Shown one piece after another: positions 25,104-32,977 of a DNA stretch of 64,000 nucleotides. Every line of letters begins with the position of its first letter. Positions within the stretch are counted from its first letter, which is position 1. The position numbers were made by a program, and so were the translations under genes. The DNA comes from Halorussus limi (GTDB lineage: Archaea > Halobacteriota > Halobacteria > Halobacteriales > Haladaptataceae): positions 350,604 to 414,603 of the forward strand of contig NZ_CP096660.1 in assembly GCF_023238205.1 (NCBI RefSeq). Reading direction: 5' to 3'. The notes under the pieces are model-generated. The model was not told the origin of the DNA, ran no database searches, and was given only the letters and a program-made list of their open reading frames with translations.

Positions 25104-26689
25104 CCTGACCACCTCGCTGTCGCCTTCGACACCGCGGAACGAATCGGCTCGTCGGGCGACCAGTCCACGACCCGGACCGGGCCGCGGAGGTCGCCGAGTC
25201 GCCGGTCGCGTTCGATTCGCTCGACGCTTCCGCCGGCGGTCTCCGACCCCGTCACGTCGGGGCTCACGACCGTCACGGCGTGACCGTACGCCTTGAAACG
25301 CCGGACGACCTCGACCGCGTACTCGTCGGCCATCGGCGACAGGAAGACGACCTGCGCGCCGTCGGGCATCCGCTTGCGGAGCGTCTCGAATCTGGATTCG
25401 TTGGCCCGCTGGCGCCGGCTCTCGTCGAAGAGACCGATGCCGTGGTCGCTCGCTTCCGGCGTCGCGTCGAGTTCGGCCCGGACGCGGGCCAGTTGCCCCT
25501 CGCCGCCGCCGGGGTCGAGGTAGCGCTCGGCCGGTCCGAACAGCGCCAGCCCCACGCGGTCGTTGCGCCGGACGAAGGCCTCGGCGAGTCGCTCGGCGGC
25601 GTACCGGGTCAACTCCACCGCGTCGGGTTCGCCAGACCGCCGCGAGACGTGGGCGGGCGTCCGGGTGTCCACGACGAGGACCACCGTCGCGGCCTGAGTC
25701 TCCCGGAAGTCCACGGTGGTTAGCTCCCGGGTCTTGGCGTACCGCTTCCAGTCGATTCGGCTCATCGGGTCGGCCGGCTGGTACTCGCGGGTGGCGTAGA
25801 ACTCCACGCCCTCGCCGCCCGAGTCGGTCGTGATTTGGCCGGGGTGGGAGGCTGTGTCGGCCGGGAGCGGCACGTCGTCGGCCCGCGTCTCGCAGGTTAT
25901 CGTGGCCGCCTCGTCGGGGTCGGGCGCGTCGGGGAGGTCGGCCTCCCGCTCCCACCGGCGTTCCGCGCTCCCGCTGACGTTCCGCGCGACCAGTCGCGTC
26001 TCGCCGAACTCGTGGGTGCCGCGCCGCGCCCGGACCTCGTAGGAGAAGGCCGCCGCCTCGCCGGGTTGGAGGCTGGTACCGAACCGGGGCGACCCCGAGG
26101 AGACGCCCAACTGCTCGGGCACGCCGTCCACGACCCGGAGGTCGGGAATCGGCTCCTCGCCGTCGTTCCGGAGCGTCAGCGTGACCTCAACCTCGTCGCT
26201 CGGCAGGGGCGACCGGTCCGAAATCGCGCGCTCGATCGCCACCGAGACCTCGGGCGCTCGGGTGCCGTAGCGGTAGGCCGCGTAGACGAACCCGACCGCG
26301 CCCGCGAGGAACATCGTGGTGTTCTTCGTCAGGATGCCGCCGGCGCCCGCGAGGAGCGCGACGGTCGTGCCGGGGTCCCACCGCGGCCCGATTCGGGTCT
26401 CCGGCGGCTGGTCGTCGGCCTCGTCCGAGTCGCCGTCGGCGTTCGGTCCGTCAGCGTCGTCGGAGTCGCCGTCGTCGGCGTCTCCGTCGTCGCCTGCTCC
26501 GGATTCGCCGCTCGAATCGCTCTCGTCGTGCAGTGCGCCGTCGCCGGTGAATCCCGAAAAGAGGCTGTGTTCGGGACTCGCGGCCCAGAACGCCGCGAAG
26601 TAGATGGTCACGAGCAGGCCCAGTACGGCGAGCGGAGCGACGACGCTGAGTGGCCCGAGCGCGGCGAGCGGAGCGACGCCGAGGCTCAT
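25100..26689 (-). CDS. DUF58 domain protein
   Basis: 529 residues. Two N-terminal helices are separated by an Asp/Ser/Gly-rich loop (DDGDADDGDSDDADG). A beta-rich middle (CARF/arrestin-like, with LTLRNDGEEPIPDL) leads to the DUF58 core EFYATREYQPADPMSRIDWK, and a von Willebrand A-like C-terminal half starts VVLVVDTRTP. DUF58 proteins act with MoxR-type AAA+ ATPases in assembling or regulating membrane or surface complexes. Its start overlaps the preceding gene by 4 bases. No MoxR gene is adjacent here. Confidence 0.88.
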   Translation of the reverse strand: MSLGVAPLAALGPLSVVAPLAVLGLLVTIYFAAFWAASPEHSLFSGFTGDGALHDESDSSGESGAGDDGDADDGDSDDADGPNADGDSDEADDQPPETRIGPRWDPGTTVALLAGAGGILTKNTTMFLAGAVGFVYAAYRYGTRAPEVSVAIERAISDRSPLPSDEVEVTLTLRNDGEEPIPDLRVVDGVPEQLGVSSGSPRFGTSLQPGEAAAFSYEVRARRGTHEFGETRLVARNVSGSAERRWEREADLPDAPDPDEAATITCETRADDVPLPADTASHPGQITTDSGGEGVEFYATREYQPADPMSRIDWKRYAKTRELTTVDFRETQAATVVLVVDTRTPAHVSRRSGEPDAVELTRYAAERLAEAFVRRNDRVGLALFGPAERYLDPGGGEGQLARVRAELDATPEASDHGIGLFDESRRQRANESRFETLRKRMPDGAQVVFLSPMADEYAVEVVRRFKAYGHAVTVVSPDVTGSETAGGSVERIERDRRLGDLRGPVRVVDWSPDEPIRSAVSKATARWSG

Positions 26690-27507
26690 CGGGCCACCTC
26701 CCGCTCGCGGTCGGCCTCGGGAGCGGACCCGACGGGTTCGCCCGGCGACTCGCCCGCTCGGTCCAACTCGTCTAACTCCGTGTCGAACCCGATAAACCCA
26801 GTATCGAAATCATCCGGCTCTCCGTCTAAATCGCGTGTTTCTGCGGACTCGGCGGGTCGCGTGCGCTCCCCGCGGTCGATGGCTTCGATTTCTTCGACCG
26901 CGCGGGTCGCCCACCGCTCGTACCGTTTGCCGCTGGCCCAGTCGCGGATGCGGGTCCGGAGCGGCGCGAGGTGACGCCCGCCGAGGAAGGCGGCCGCGCG
27001 GGGGTCGTCGGTCCACGACCCCGCGGCGACCCGTTCGGCGGCGCGCTCTTCGTCGATGCGGTCGGCGTCGGCGATTACCGTTATCGCGGTCCGGCGGATG
27101 CGGCTCTCGGCCCTCCGGCGGCGCGAGGCGAGTTCCCGCCTCTCGTCCGGGTCGGCGTCGAACACCGAGTCTATCCCGTCCCCGGTCGTCCGGTACTCCT
27201 CGTAGTGAGCGCGCTCGGGTTCCTTCGCGGGCGTCCACCGGGCGCGCGGGTTCTCGCCGTCGTCGTCCGCGGGTCTGGCGCTCGTCCGGAGCGCCTGCGC
27301 CCCGAGGAGTCCGGCGGCCCCGGCCACGAGCAGAATCGCGCCGGGCGAGGCGAGTATCGCGGACAGCGGCCGGAAAATGGCGGCGGGGAACAGCCACGGC
27401 AGGAAGGCGACGCCGACCGCCAGCGCCAGCGACGCGCCGCCGAGGACCGCGAGGCTCCGGGGCTGTTGGAGTCTGGCGCTCGCTCGGCCGACGAGTCGCG
27501 GAATCAT
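26686..27507 (-). CDS. Membrane protein of the DUF58 operon (DUF7269-like)
   Basis: 273 residues. Two N-terminal helices (about 18-40 and 52-70) are followed by a charged soluble domain (RWTPAKEPERAHYEEYRTT, then WASGKRYERWATRAVEEIE) and an acidic disordered tail. The arrangement matches the protein usually found between the DUF4129 and DUF58 genes in haloarchaea. No catalytic motif is seen. 4-base overlaps at both ends place it in the operon. Confidence 0.75.
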   Translation of the reverse strand: MIPRLVGRASARLQQPRSLAVLGGASLALAVGVAFLPWLFPAAIFRPLSAILASPGAILLVAGAAGLLGAQALRTSARPADDDGENPRARWTPAKEPERAHYEEYRTTGDGIDSVFDADPDERRELASRRRRAESRIRRTAITVIADADRIDEERAAERVAAGSWTDDPRAAAFLGGRHLAPLRTRIRDWASGKRYERWATRAVEEIEAIDRGERTRPAESAETRDLDGEPDDFDTGFIGFDTELDELDRAGESPGEPVGSAPEADREREVAR

Positions 27508-28574
27508 TCGCCGTCACCTCGCCAGTGGTCGCGGAGTCGGTCGAGCGCAGAGCGCGCCGAGTCGGTCCGGTCGTCGCGGGGCAGGTCGCCGTACCGGACC
27601 TCCCGGAAGGCGTCGGTGAGTCGCCGGACCGCGTCGTCGGGGAAGCCCCGCCGGGCCGCGGCGCGGGCGACTTCGCCCGGCGTCCGAGCGCGCCGGTTCC
27701 TGACCGGCACGCGGTCGCGCATGGCCTCCCACGCCTCCTCGACGGTGGGCGGAGCGGGGTCGGCCTGCTCTTCGGGCGCGGCCGAGCGGTTCCGGCGGTC
27801 GTCGCTGTCGTCGCTCCCGCCGCGGCCGATGCTCGGCACGCTGACGCTCCCGAGACTGGAGAAGATGCCCGCCCCGCCGGCCAGACCGGCGAGCGCGCGC
27901 GGAATCGCCGTGACGGTCAGCGCGAGTCCGTTCGCGCCGATTCGGAGGGCTTGGACGCCCCCGCGGCCGGCGGCCCCGAGGACGCTCCCGAGACTTCGGC
28001 CCACCTCTCCGGTTAGGGTCGCGGCGTCGTCGAGCAGGCGGGGGACCGACGACGAGAGGGCGACGACCGTCGCCATCGTCCGGGCCGGCACGCTCCCGAC
28101 GAGTTCGCCGAGCGGCGTGCCGCCGACGGTCAGCGTGAGCGGGACGAGTCCGGCGGCCCGGCCGCTGACCGCCAGCGCGCCGGACCAGAAGCCGATGATG
28201 GCGAGGACGCCGACGAGCCCCATCGCGCCGGTGGCGATGGCCGCGAGCAGGTCGCTCCCGCCGCCGGAGTCGTAATCGGCGGGCGCGGTCGTCGTCGACG
28301 TCGTGGTCGTGGTGGGTGTCGTTTCGGTTCCGTCGTCAGTCGTCGTCGTGTCCGAGTTCTGAGTCGTGGTGACGGTCGGAGCGGTCGGTTCGGCGGTCTG
28401 TCGGGCGGGGTCGGTACCGCCTCCGCCGGCGGGGGCGTCCGGGCCGCCGCCGCCACCGACGCCGACGCCAGCGGGTTGCGTTCCGAATCCGCTGGCGGGC
28501 AGGAGGGTGGCGGCGAGGGCGACCGCGAGGACGCAGAGGGCGGCGAGGGCGGCGCGGCGGCGTTCGCGGGACAC
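27504..28574 (-). CDS. DUF4129 domain protein
   Basis: 356 residues. A signal-like N-terminal helix (ALAALCVLAVALAATLLPAS) is followed by a Gly/Thr-rich extracellular linker, a membrane helix near 105-125, a second hydrophobic stretch near 135-165, and a cytoplasmic C-terminal domain ending in the DUF4129 segment (EEAWEAMRDRVPVRNRRART, then PDDAVRRLTDAFREVRYGD). In bacteria DUF4129 genes accompany MoxR/DUF58/transglutaminase loci. It is the first gene of the leftward four-gene operon; the promoter is in the 68 bases shared with the divergent M48 protease. Confidence 0.85.
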   Translation of the reverse strand: MSRERRRAALAALCVLAVALAATLLPASGFGTQPAGVGVGGGGGPDAPAGGGGTDPARQTAEPTAPTVTTTQNSDTTTTDDGTETTPTTTTTSTTTAPADYDSGGGSDLLAAIATGAMGLVGVLAIIGFWSGALAVSGRAAGLVPLTLTVGGTPLGELVGSVPARTMATVVALSSSVPRLLDDAATLTGEVGRSLGSVLGAAGRGGVQALRIGANGLALTVTAIPRALAGLAGGAGIFSSLGSVSVPSIGRGGSDDSDDRRNRSAAPEEQADPAPPTVEEAWEAMRDRVPVRNRRARTPGEVARAAARRGFPDDAVRRLTDAFREVRYGDLPRDDRTDSARSALDRLRDHWRGDGE

Positions 28575-28642
28575 GAATGAGAGGAAAACTTTCAGTCAAA
28601 TATATCTTCCCTCTCCAACATAGGTGTACTCGGTCGCCCTCC

Positions 28643-29812
28643 ATGTCACGAGACGCCACTTCGAACTCCGGCCCGCCCGGCGGCACCGACGCCAGAGACG
28701 CCGACTCCGGTCGCATCGACTCCGGAACCGACGGTTCGACGAACTCCTCCGGCGAGACGCTCGGCCTGACCCACCGCATCGCGCTCACGCTCGCGCTGGT
28801 GCTGGCCGCCGACGCGGCGTTCGTCGCAGTCCTCGCGTACCTCTTCCGGCCGTGGCTGGTCGCGCTGGCCGGGGACGTCGGCGGGTCGTGGCTCGCGCTC
28901 GCGGCGCTGGTCGCGCCGGCCACGCTCGCGCTCGCGTGGGGACAACTCCGGTACACCCGCCGCGAGGCGCTCGCGGCCGCCGACGCCCGACCGGTCTCTG
29001 AATCCGAGCGCCCGGACCTCCACGCACGGGTGCGCCGACTCGCCCAGACCGCGGGCGTGACCCCGCCGAGCGTCGCCGTGGCGGAGACCGATACCGCGAA
29101 CAGTTTCACGGTCGGCGATTTGCGGGGCGGGACCGTCGTGGTCACGACCGGCCTGCTCGACACGCTGTCGGAGGCTCAACTCGACGCGGTGCTGGCCCAC
29201 GAACTCGCGCACCTCCGGAACCGCGACGCCGCGGTGATGACGCTGGCGACCTTCCTCCCGGCGTTGGCCAACGACGAGTACTCGCTCGTCTCGGACGCCG
29301 CGGCGCCGCTCCGGTCGCTCGCAGTCGGCGTCGCCGCGGTCGTGGGCTACGCCGCCAGCACCGCGCTGGTCGGCGCGCCGCCGTTCAGCGTCGAGTCGTT
29401 CGTCGCGTTCGGCGGGTTCGCGGTCTTCACGGTGCTGTTCGGCGGGGTCGCGCTCGGTCTATTGGCGCTCCCGGTCGCGGTCCTGAGCGGCCACCTCTCG
29501 CGCTACCGGGAGTTCGCGGCCGACCGCGCCGGGGCGCTGACCGCGGGCGACCCCGCGGCGATGGCGGGCGCGCTGGAGACGCTGGACGCCGACGCGGCCG
29601 AGCGCCCGACGGAGGACGTGCGGGCGAACAGCGTCCGGGAACTCTGCTTTCTGCCCCACGGTATCGTCGGGAACGAGGAGTCGGTCGGCGACGACGCGGC
29701 CGACGACCCGCTGGCCGGACTGCCGATAGAGGTGCCGACCCATCCGGCGACCGCCGAACGAGTCGCGCGCCTCCGGGACCTCGCGGCCGAGGGGCGAGAC
29801 GGATACCGGTAG
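28643..29812 (+). CDS. M48 family metalloprotease, HtpX-like
   Basis: 389 residues. A polar 40-residue N terminus precedes two membrane helices. The zinc site H186-E-x2-H190 lies in LAHELAHLRNRD, two more helices follow, and the third zinc ligand is probably the Glu of YREFAADRAG. The C terminus is TRRxHPATxERV-like (PTHPATAERVARL). HtpX proteases degrade damaged membrane proteins facing the cytoplasm. ATG 28643 is taken because the upstream in-frame extension runs through the promoter. A TATA-like CAAATATATC lies about 45 bases upstream. Confidence 0.92.
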   Translation: MSRDATSNSGPPGGTDARDADSGRIDSGTDGSTNSSGETLGLTHRIALTLALVLAADAAFVAVLAYLFRPWLVALAGDVGGSWLALAALVAPATLALAWGQLRYTRREALAAADARPVSESERPDLHARVRRLAQTAGVTPPSVAVAETDTANSFTVGDLRGGTVVVTTGLLDTLSEAQLDAVLAHELAHLRNRDAAVMTLATFLPALANDEYSLVSDAAAPLRSLAVGVAAVVGYAASTALVGAPPFSVESFVAFGGFAVFTVLFGGVALGLLALPVAVLSGHLSRYREFAADRAGALTAGDPAAMAGALETLDADAAERPTEDVRANSVRELCFLPHGIVGNEESVGDDAADDPLAGLPIEVPTHPATAERVARLRDLAAEGRDGYR

Positions 29813-29872
29813 GCGGAGCGCTCGCGCCGTCGGCTCTGCGGCCGTCTCGACGTTCGTCCCGCGAGAACCGAG

Positions 29873-30673
29873 TTACCCCCTGTGGTCGCGGAGCGCCGCG
29901 AGTCCGGTCGCCATCAGTCGCCGCGTGATGACGACGAGGCCGTTCTCGAACCCGCGGCCGAAGATTGCCTGCTCGGTCTGTCCGTCCTCGTGTATCGAAC
30001 TCAGGAGAATCGCCTCGCGGTCCACCAGCAGCATCCGTCCGATGGCCACCTCGTCCTCGGACTCGTCGTGAAGCCAGTCGAGTTGCGACTCGAAGACCTC
30101 TGCGCCGGGGACTTTCTCTCGGAGTTCCTCGCGCAACGCCGCGGTAGCCGTTCCGACGAGGACCGGGACGTCCCGTTCGGTGGCCTCGTTCAGTCGGTCG
30201 AGTAACTCGTCGGTGACGACCGACGGGGAACTGACGACGAAGACTATCTCGCTCTCGGCGTCGTCGACGAGTTGCAGCGTGCGGCTGGTGATTCCCTCTG
30301 TGCCCGACAGCGACCAGACCTCGTGGGTGACCTTCTGGCCCGACGGGTTCGCGGGTTCGATGTCGTTCAGGGTCTCCTCCAGTTCGTCCACGCGGGTCTC
30401 GTACTGCCGCCGGAGGGTCTTGGCGGCCTCTTCGAGGGGAACCGCCCTGTACTGGCGCGGATTCGTGTGCTGGATTTCCACGAGACCCTGCGCCTCCAAC
30501 ACGCGAATCGCGTCGTAGACCCGCGTTCGGGGCACGTCCGCGATTTCGCTTATCTCTTTGGCCGTCGCCGTGTCCTTGCGCGTCAGGGCGACGAAACACT
30601 TCGCCTCGTACTCTTTCAGGCCGAGTTGCTGGAGTAACCCAGCGGCCTGTTCCTGTTTGTCGTTGTCGACCAT
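29873..30673 (-). CDS. TrmB-type transcriptional regulator
   Basis: 266 residues from ATG 30673. The N-terminal winged helix (LLQQLGLKEYEAKCFVALTR, then AKEISEIADVPRTRVYDAIR) is the TrmB DNA-binding domain. After a short coiled coil, the C-terminal domain (EIVFVVSSPSVVTDELL, AIGRMLLVDREAILLSS) resembles the PLD-like effector domain of halophilic TrmB proteins. Those often respond to sugars or polyols, but no ligand can be assigned. Upstream in-frame starts at 30739 (ATG) and 30847 (GTG) exist; family members begin only a few residues before the LLQQLGL motif. Confidence 0.85.
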   Translation of the reverse strand: MVDNDKQEQAAGLLQQLGLKEYEAKCFVALTRKDTATAKEISEIADVPRTRVYDAIRVLEAQGLVEIQHTNPRQYRAVPLEEAAKTLRRQYETRVDELEETLNDIEPANPSGQKVTHEVWSLSGTEGITSRTLQLVDDAESEIVFVVSSPSVVTDELLDRLNEATERDVPVLVGTATAALREELREKVPGAEVFESQLDWLHDESEDEVAIGRMLLVDREAILLSSIHEDGQTEQAIFGRGFENGLVVITRRLMATGLAALRDHRG

Positions 30674-31206
30674 GGTGTCCCAACCACCACCGGGGAGTCC
30701 CGGAGATACGGACAATTGGGGGCTCTCGCCTTTAGTCATTGTCGTGTCGGACCACTCGGCTCGGCGTGCCGTTCCGATGAGAACGTCCGTTCGTCTCCGT
30801 TTCGTCGGCTCTGCGTCGAAAATCAGAATGAATCCTATTTCACTCACTTAATCACACAAGCTACATAGGGTGTGGCACCGAAGATAATACTGGCACGCGG
30901 TCAGCGGTGTCCCAACCACTCGCTCTGCCGCGTGCCTACCTTGTCGCACCGCGACAGGGTTTTTCGGGGGAATCTCTCGCAGGACTCGATGCGCGGTTCG
31001 GACGAGTCGAGGACGCCCGAGCTGGAAATACGACCTGTGAGGAACTGAGTAAACGGTATGAGTCGTACTCTTGGGAAGCTACGCAACGATCCCCGATTTA
31101 CGACCTGCTCCGTGCCACACGAGTGAGCATTCGGCACAACACTGAACTCATCCGTCTCTCTCCCGAATACTCCATAGGATGATAACTACTGGCTTCGGAG
31201 CAGACG
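30674..31206. other. Intergenic region with a long-range inverted 9-mer
   Basis: About 530 bases between a leftward TrmB gene and a rightward winged-helix gene. GC is lower than in the neighbouring genes. GTGTGGCAC at 30870-30878 is repeated in inverted orientation at 31112-31120, 233 bases apart. A TATA-like AGTATTATCT (minus strand, about 30886-30895) may serve the TrmB gene with a long leader. The open frames here lack haloarchaeal codon bias. Confidence 0.45.
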
Positions 31207-31527
31207 ATGAGTGACGACTCCGACTCGGTGGACCGCTCGATGTCCCTCCTCGCGAGCAAGGAACGACGGGAGGTAATCGGGTACTTCGACCGCAACGACG
31301 TCGAGTCGGCGACGATAGAGGTGCTTACGGACCATCTCGAAGGGACGAAGGTCGAGACCGACGGTGGGACGCCTTCGACTCGGGCGGCGAAGGCCAAACT
31401 CCATCACGTCCACCTCCCGAAACTGGAGGCCCACGGCGTCGTCGAGTACGACGCGCGGTCGGGGGAAGTACGATATCGTCCCGACGAGCGAGTCGAAGCA
31501 ATTCTCGAATTCACGTCGGAACTGTAG
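31207..31527 (+). CDS. Winged-helix DNA-binding protein (DUF7344-like)
   Basis: 106 residues. The pattern LLASKERREVIGYF, then KLHHVHLPKLEAHGVVEYDARSGEVRYRP, is the haloarchaeal DUF7344 winged helix: the LHHVHLPKLE recognition helix followed by the beta wing. A second member lies at 32504-32872. DNA targets are unknown. It is followed after 9 bases by a small Cys protein and then a small membrane protein on the same strand, a possible three-gene unit. Confidence 0.85.
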   Translation: MSDDSDSVDRSMSLLASKERREVIGYFDRNDVESATIEVLTDHLEGTKVETDGGTPSTRAAKAKLHHVHLPKLEAHGVVEYDARSGEVRYRPDERVEAILEFTSEL

Positions 31528-31536
31528 CGCAGCACC

Positions 31537-31743
31537 ATGGAGGTAATTCTCGCCGCGGAGGCCCGCGAGGCCGACTCGGGGCAGTATCACGTCGCGTCCG
31601 ACGGCACCGAGACCAGTCTCTGCGGGGTCGTGAACCCGGACAGTCCGTTCGCGTCCGACGTTTACCGGGTGGTCCCGAAGCGCCGGGCCGAAGCGTTGGG
31701 ATTCGACCTGTGCGGTCGGTGCGACTCGATTTCCGACCGCTGA
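31537..31743 (+). CDS. Small zinc-finger-like protein
   Basis: 68 residues. C26 in SLCG and the C-terminal LCGRC (two Cys) provide three cysteines for a possible metal site, with H18 as a fourth ligand. It begins 9 bases after the winged-helix gene, implying coupled expression. I do not recognise a named family. Codon usage is typical for the genome. Confidence 0.6.
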   Translation: MEVILAAEAREADSGQYHVASDGTETSLCGVVNPDSPFASDVYRVVPKRRAEALGFDLCGRCDSISDR

Positions 31744-31793
31744 CCCTCCGTTCGCGCTCGAAGACGTCAAGTCGGTCGCCCGCGAATCCCGCG

Positions 31794-32060
31794 ATGATGG
31801 CCCGTCGCTCGTCGCTGCGCGCGCTCGACCGACTGCTCTCGCGTTCGGTCCCCGGCACGCTCCTCGTCGTCGCCGGTGGCGGCATCGTCGCCGCCGGACT
31901 CTGCTACGGGACGTGGATTGCGCTCGCGGATTTGCTCGCGCCCTCGTCCGGTCCGACGCCAGCGAGCGCCAGCGGTCCGTTTTGGCTGGTCGGCGTGACT
32001 CTGCTCGCCGGCCTCGGACTCGTAACGCTCGGCGGGCGGTTGGTCGGGCACGTCCGGTAG
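31794..32060 (+). CDS. Small two-helix membrane protein
   Basis: 88 residues. A basic N terminus (MMARRSSLRALDRLLSRS) is followed by two hydrophobic helices (about 21-42 and 60-80) joined by a Pro/Ser/Ala-rich loop and ending GGRLVGHVR. Two consecutive ATGs make the exact start uncertain by one codon. Function unknown; it is third in the possible unit with the winged-helix and Cys proteins. Confidence 0.6.
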   Translation: MMARRSSLRALDRLLSRSVPGTLLVVAGGGIVAAGLCYGTWIALADLLAPSSGPTPASASGPFWLVGVTLLAGLGLVTLGGRLVGHVR

Positions 32061-32228
32061 TCGGCCGGTCGCGCCGTTCTCTCCTATTCGGTCCTCTTGA
32101 AGCGGGTTATACGCCACTGTATATTTCTCTCAGAAATGAAAATCCACCGGACAGAAATGAATATATTGCCTAGACCTATCTATACCTACTTACCGAGCGG
32201 CCAGTGTGAAGGCTTCACCGTCTCGAAC

Positions 32229-32417
32229 TCACGCCTCGGTCTCCTCGTCGTCGCCGTCGATGGTTATCTCCGTGGGTTCGCTCTCCACGTCCTGCCACTC
32301 GTCGGCCTCGCCGCCGCTCTGAGACCCGAGGAGGTAGCCGACCGCGAACGTCAGCGCGAGCAACACCAGCGTTCCGAGTCGTGACCGACCGCCGTCCGTC
32401 TGGGTTTCTGTCGCCAT
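32229..32417 (-). CDS. Small single-helix membrane protein
   Basis: 62 residues. A polar N terminus and one helix (LGTLVLLALTFAVGYLLGS) precede a very acidic C-terminal tail. Small proteins of this design are common in haloarchaea and uncharacterised. The 168-base region to its left (32061-32228) is AT-rich, with a duplicated CAGAAATGAA and no visible gene. Confidence 0.65.
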   Translation of the reverse strand: MATETQTDGGRSRLGTLVLLALTFAVGYLLGSQSGGEADEWQDVESEPTEITIDGDDEETEA

Positions 32418-32503
32418 ACACTAACTCACGGGCGCGACGACTTTGTGGTTGCGGCGTCGGAACCCACCGCGCCGCGGTCGAACGCCGTCCGCCTGTCGCA
32501 CGC

Positions 32504-32872
32504 TCACCCCTCGTGTCGCCGAATCTTGTCGAGGAAGCCCGTGAGCGGCGGTTCGATGGTAATCTCGGTCACTTTCCCCTCGTCGGTGTCGTAGACGATG
32601 ATGCCTGACTCCTCCAGTTTCGGCAAGTGGGTGTGGTGGAGCGCGGTGGCTATCTGGGTCCGCTTTATCATCGACACCTTGTCTGGGGGTTGCTGGAACT
32701 CCCGCCCCGCGACTTGGTCGGTCAGTCCTTCGAGCGTCACCGGTGCGGGGAGTCCGTCGAGACACGCGAGACAGTGGCGACGATACCGGTCACTGAGAAG
32801 CGTTAGGACTTCGTCGAGTTCGAGTGGCCCGCCGCCGTTCGCGTCGCCGCCAGCGGCGGGTTCGCCGGTCAT
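32504..32872 (-). CDS. Winged-helix DNA-binding protein (DUF7344-like)
   Basis: 122 residues. After a Gly/Ala-rich lead comes LDEVLTLLSDRYRRHCLACL and the recognition segment ALHHTHLPKLEESGIIVYDTDEGKV, clearly the same family as 31207-31527. The ATG at 32872 is chosen over an in-frame TTG three codons upstream. The target is unknown; the isolated sufB gene lies just upstream on the same strand with a gap of about 105 bases. Confidence 0.85.
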   Translation of the reverse strand: MTGEPAAGGDANGGGPLELDEVLTLLSDRYRRHCLACLDGLPAPVTLEGLTDQVAGREFQQPPDKVSMIKRTQIATALHHTHLPKLEESGIIVYDTDEGKVTEITIEPPLTGFLDKIRRHEG

Positions 32873-32977
32873 ACCGGACAATTTTCTTTCTCGCTTAAAC
32901 GGCTATCGCATTCGGTCCGCGGCCGGTCGGACCGCGTTCGTCCGCCAAAAGAAGCGTCGAGAACCGACTTCGGCCGA

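Noticed and set aside
30907..31182. A 91-codon plus-strand frame
   Set aside because: Composition and codon use are unlike neighbouring genes and no motif is present; it sits in a probable promoter region.
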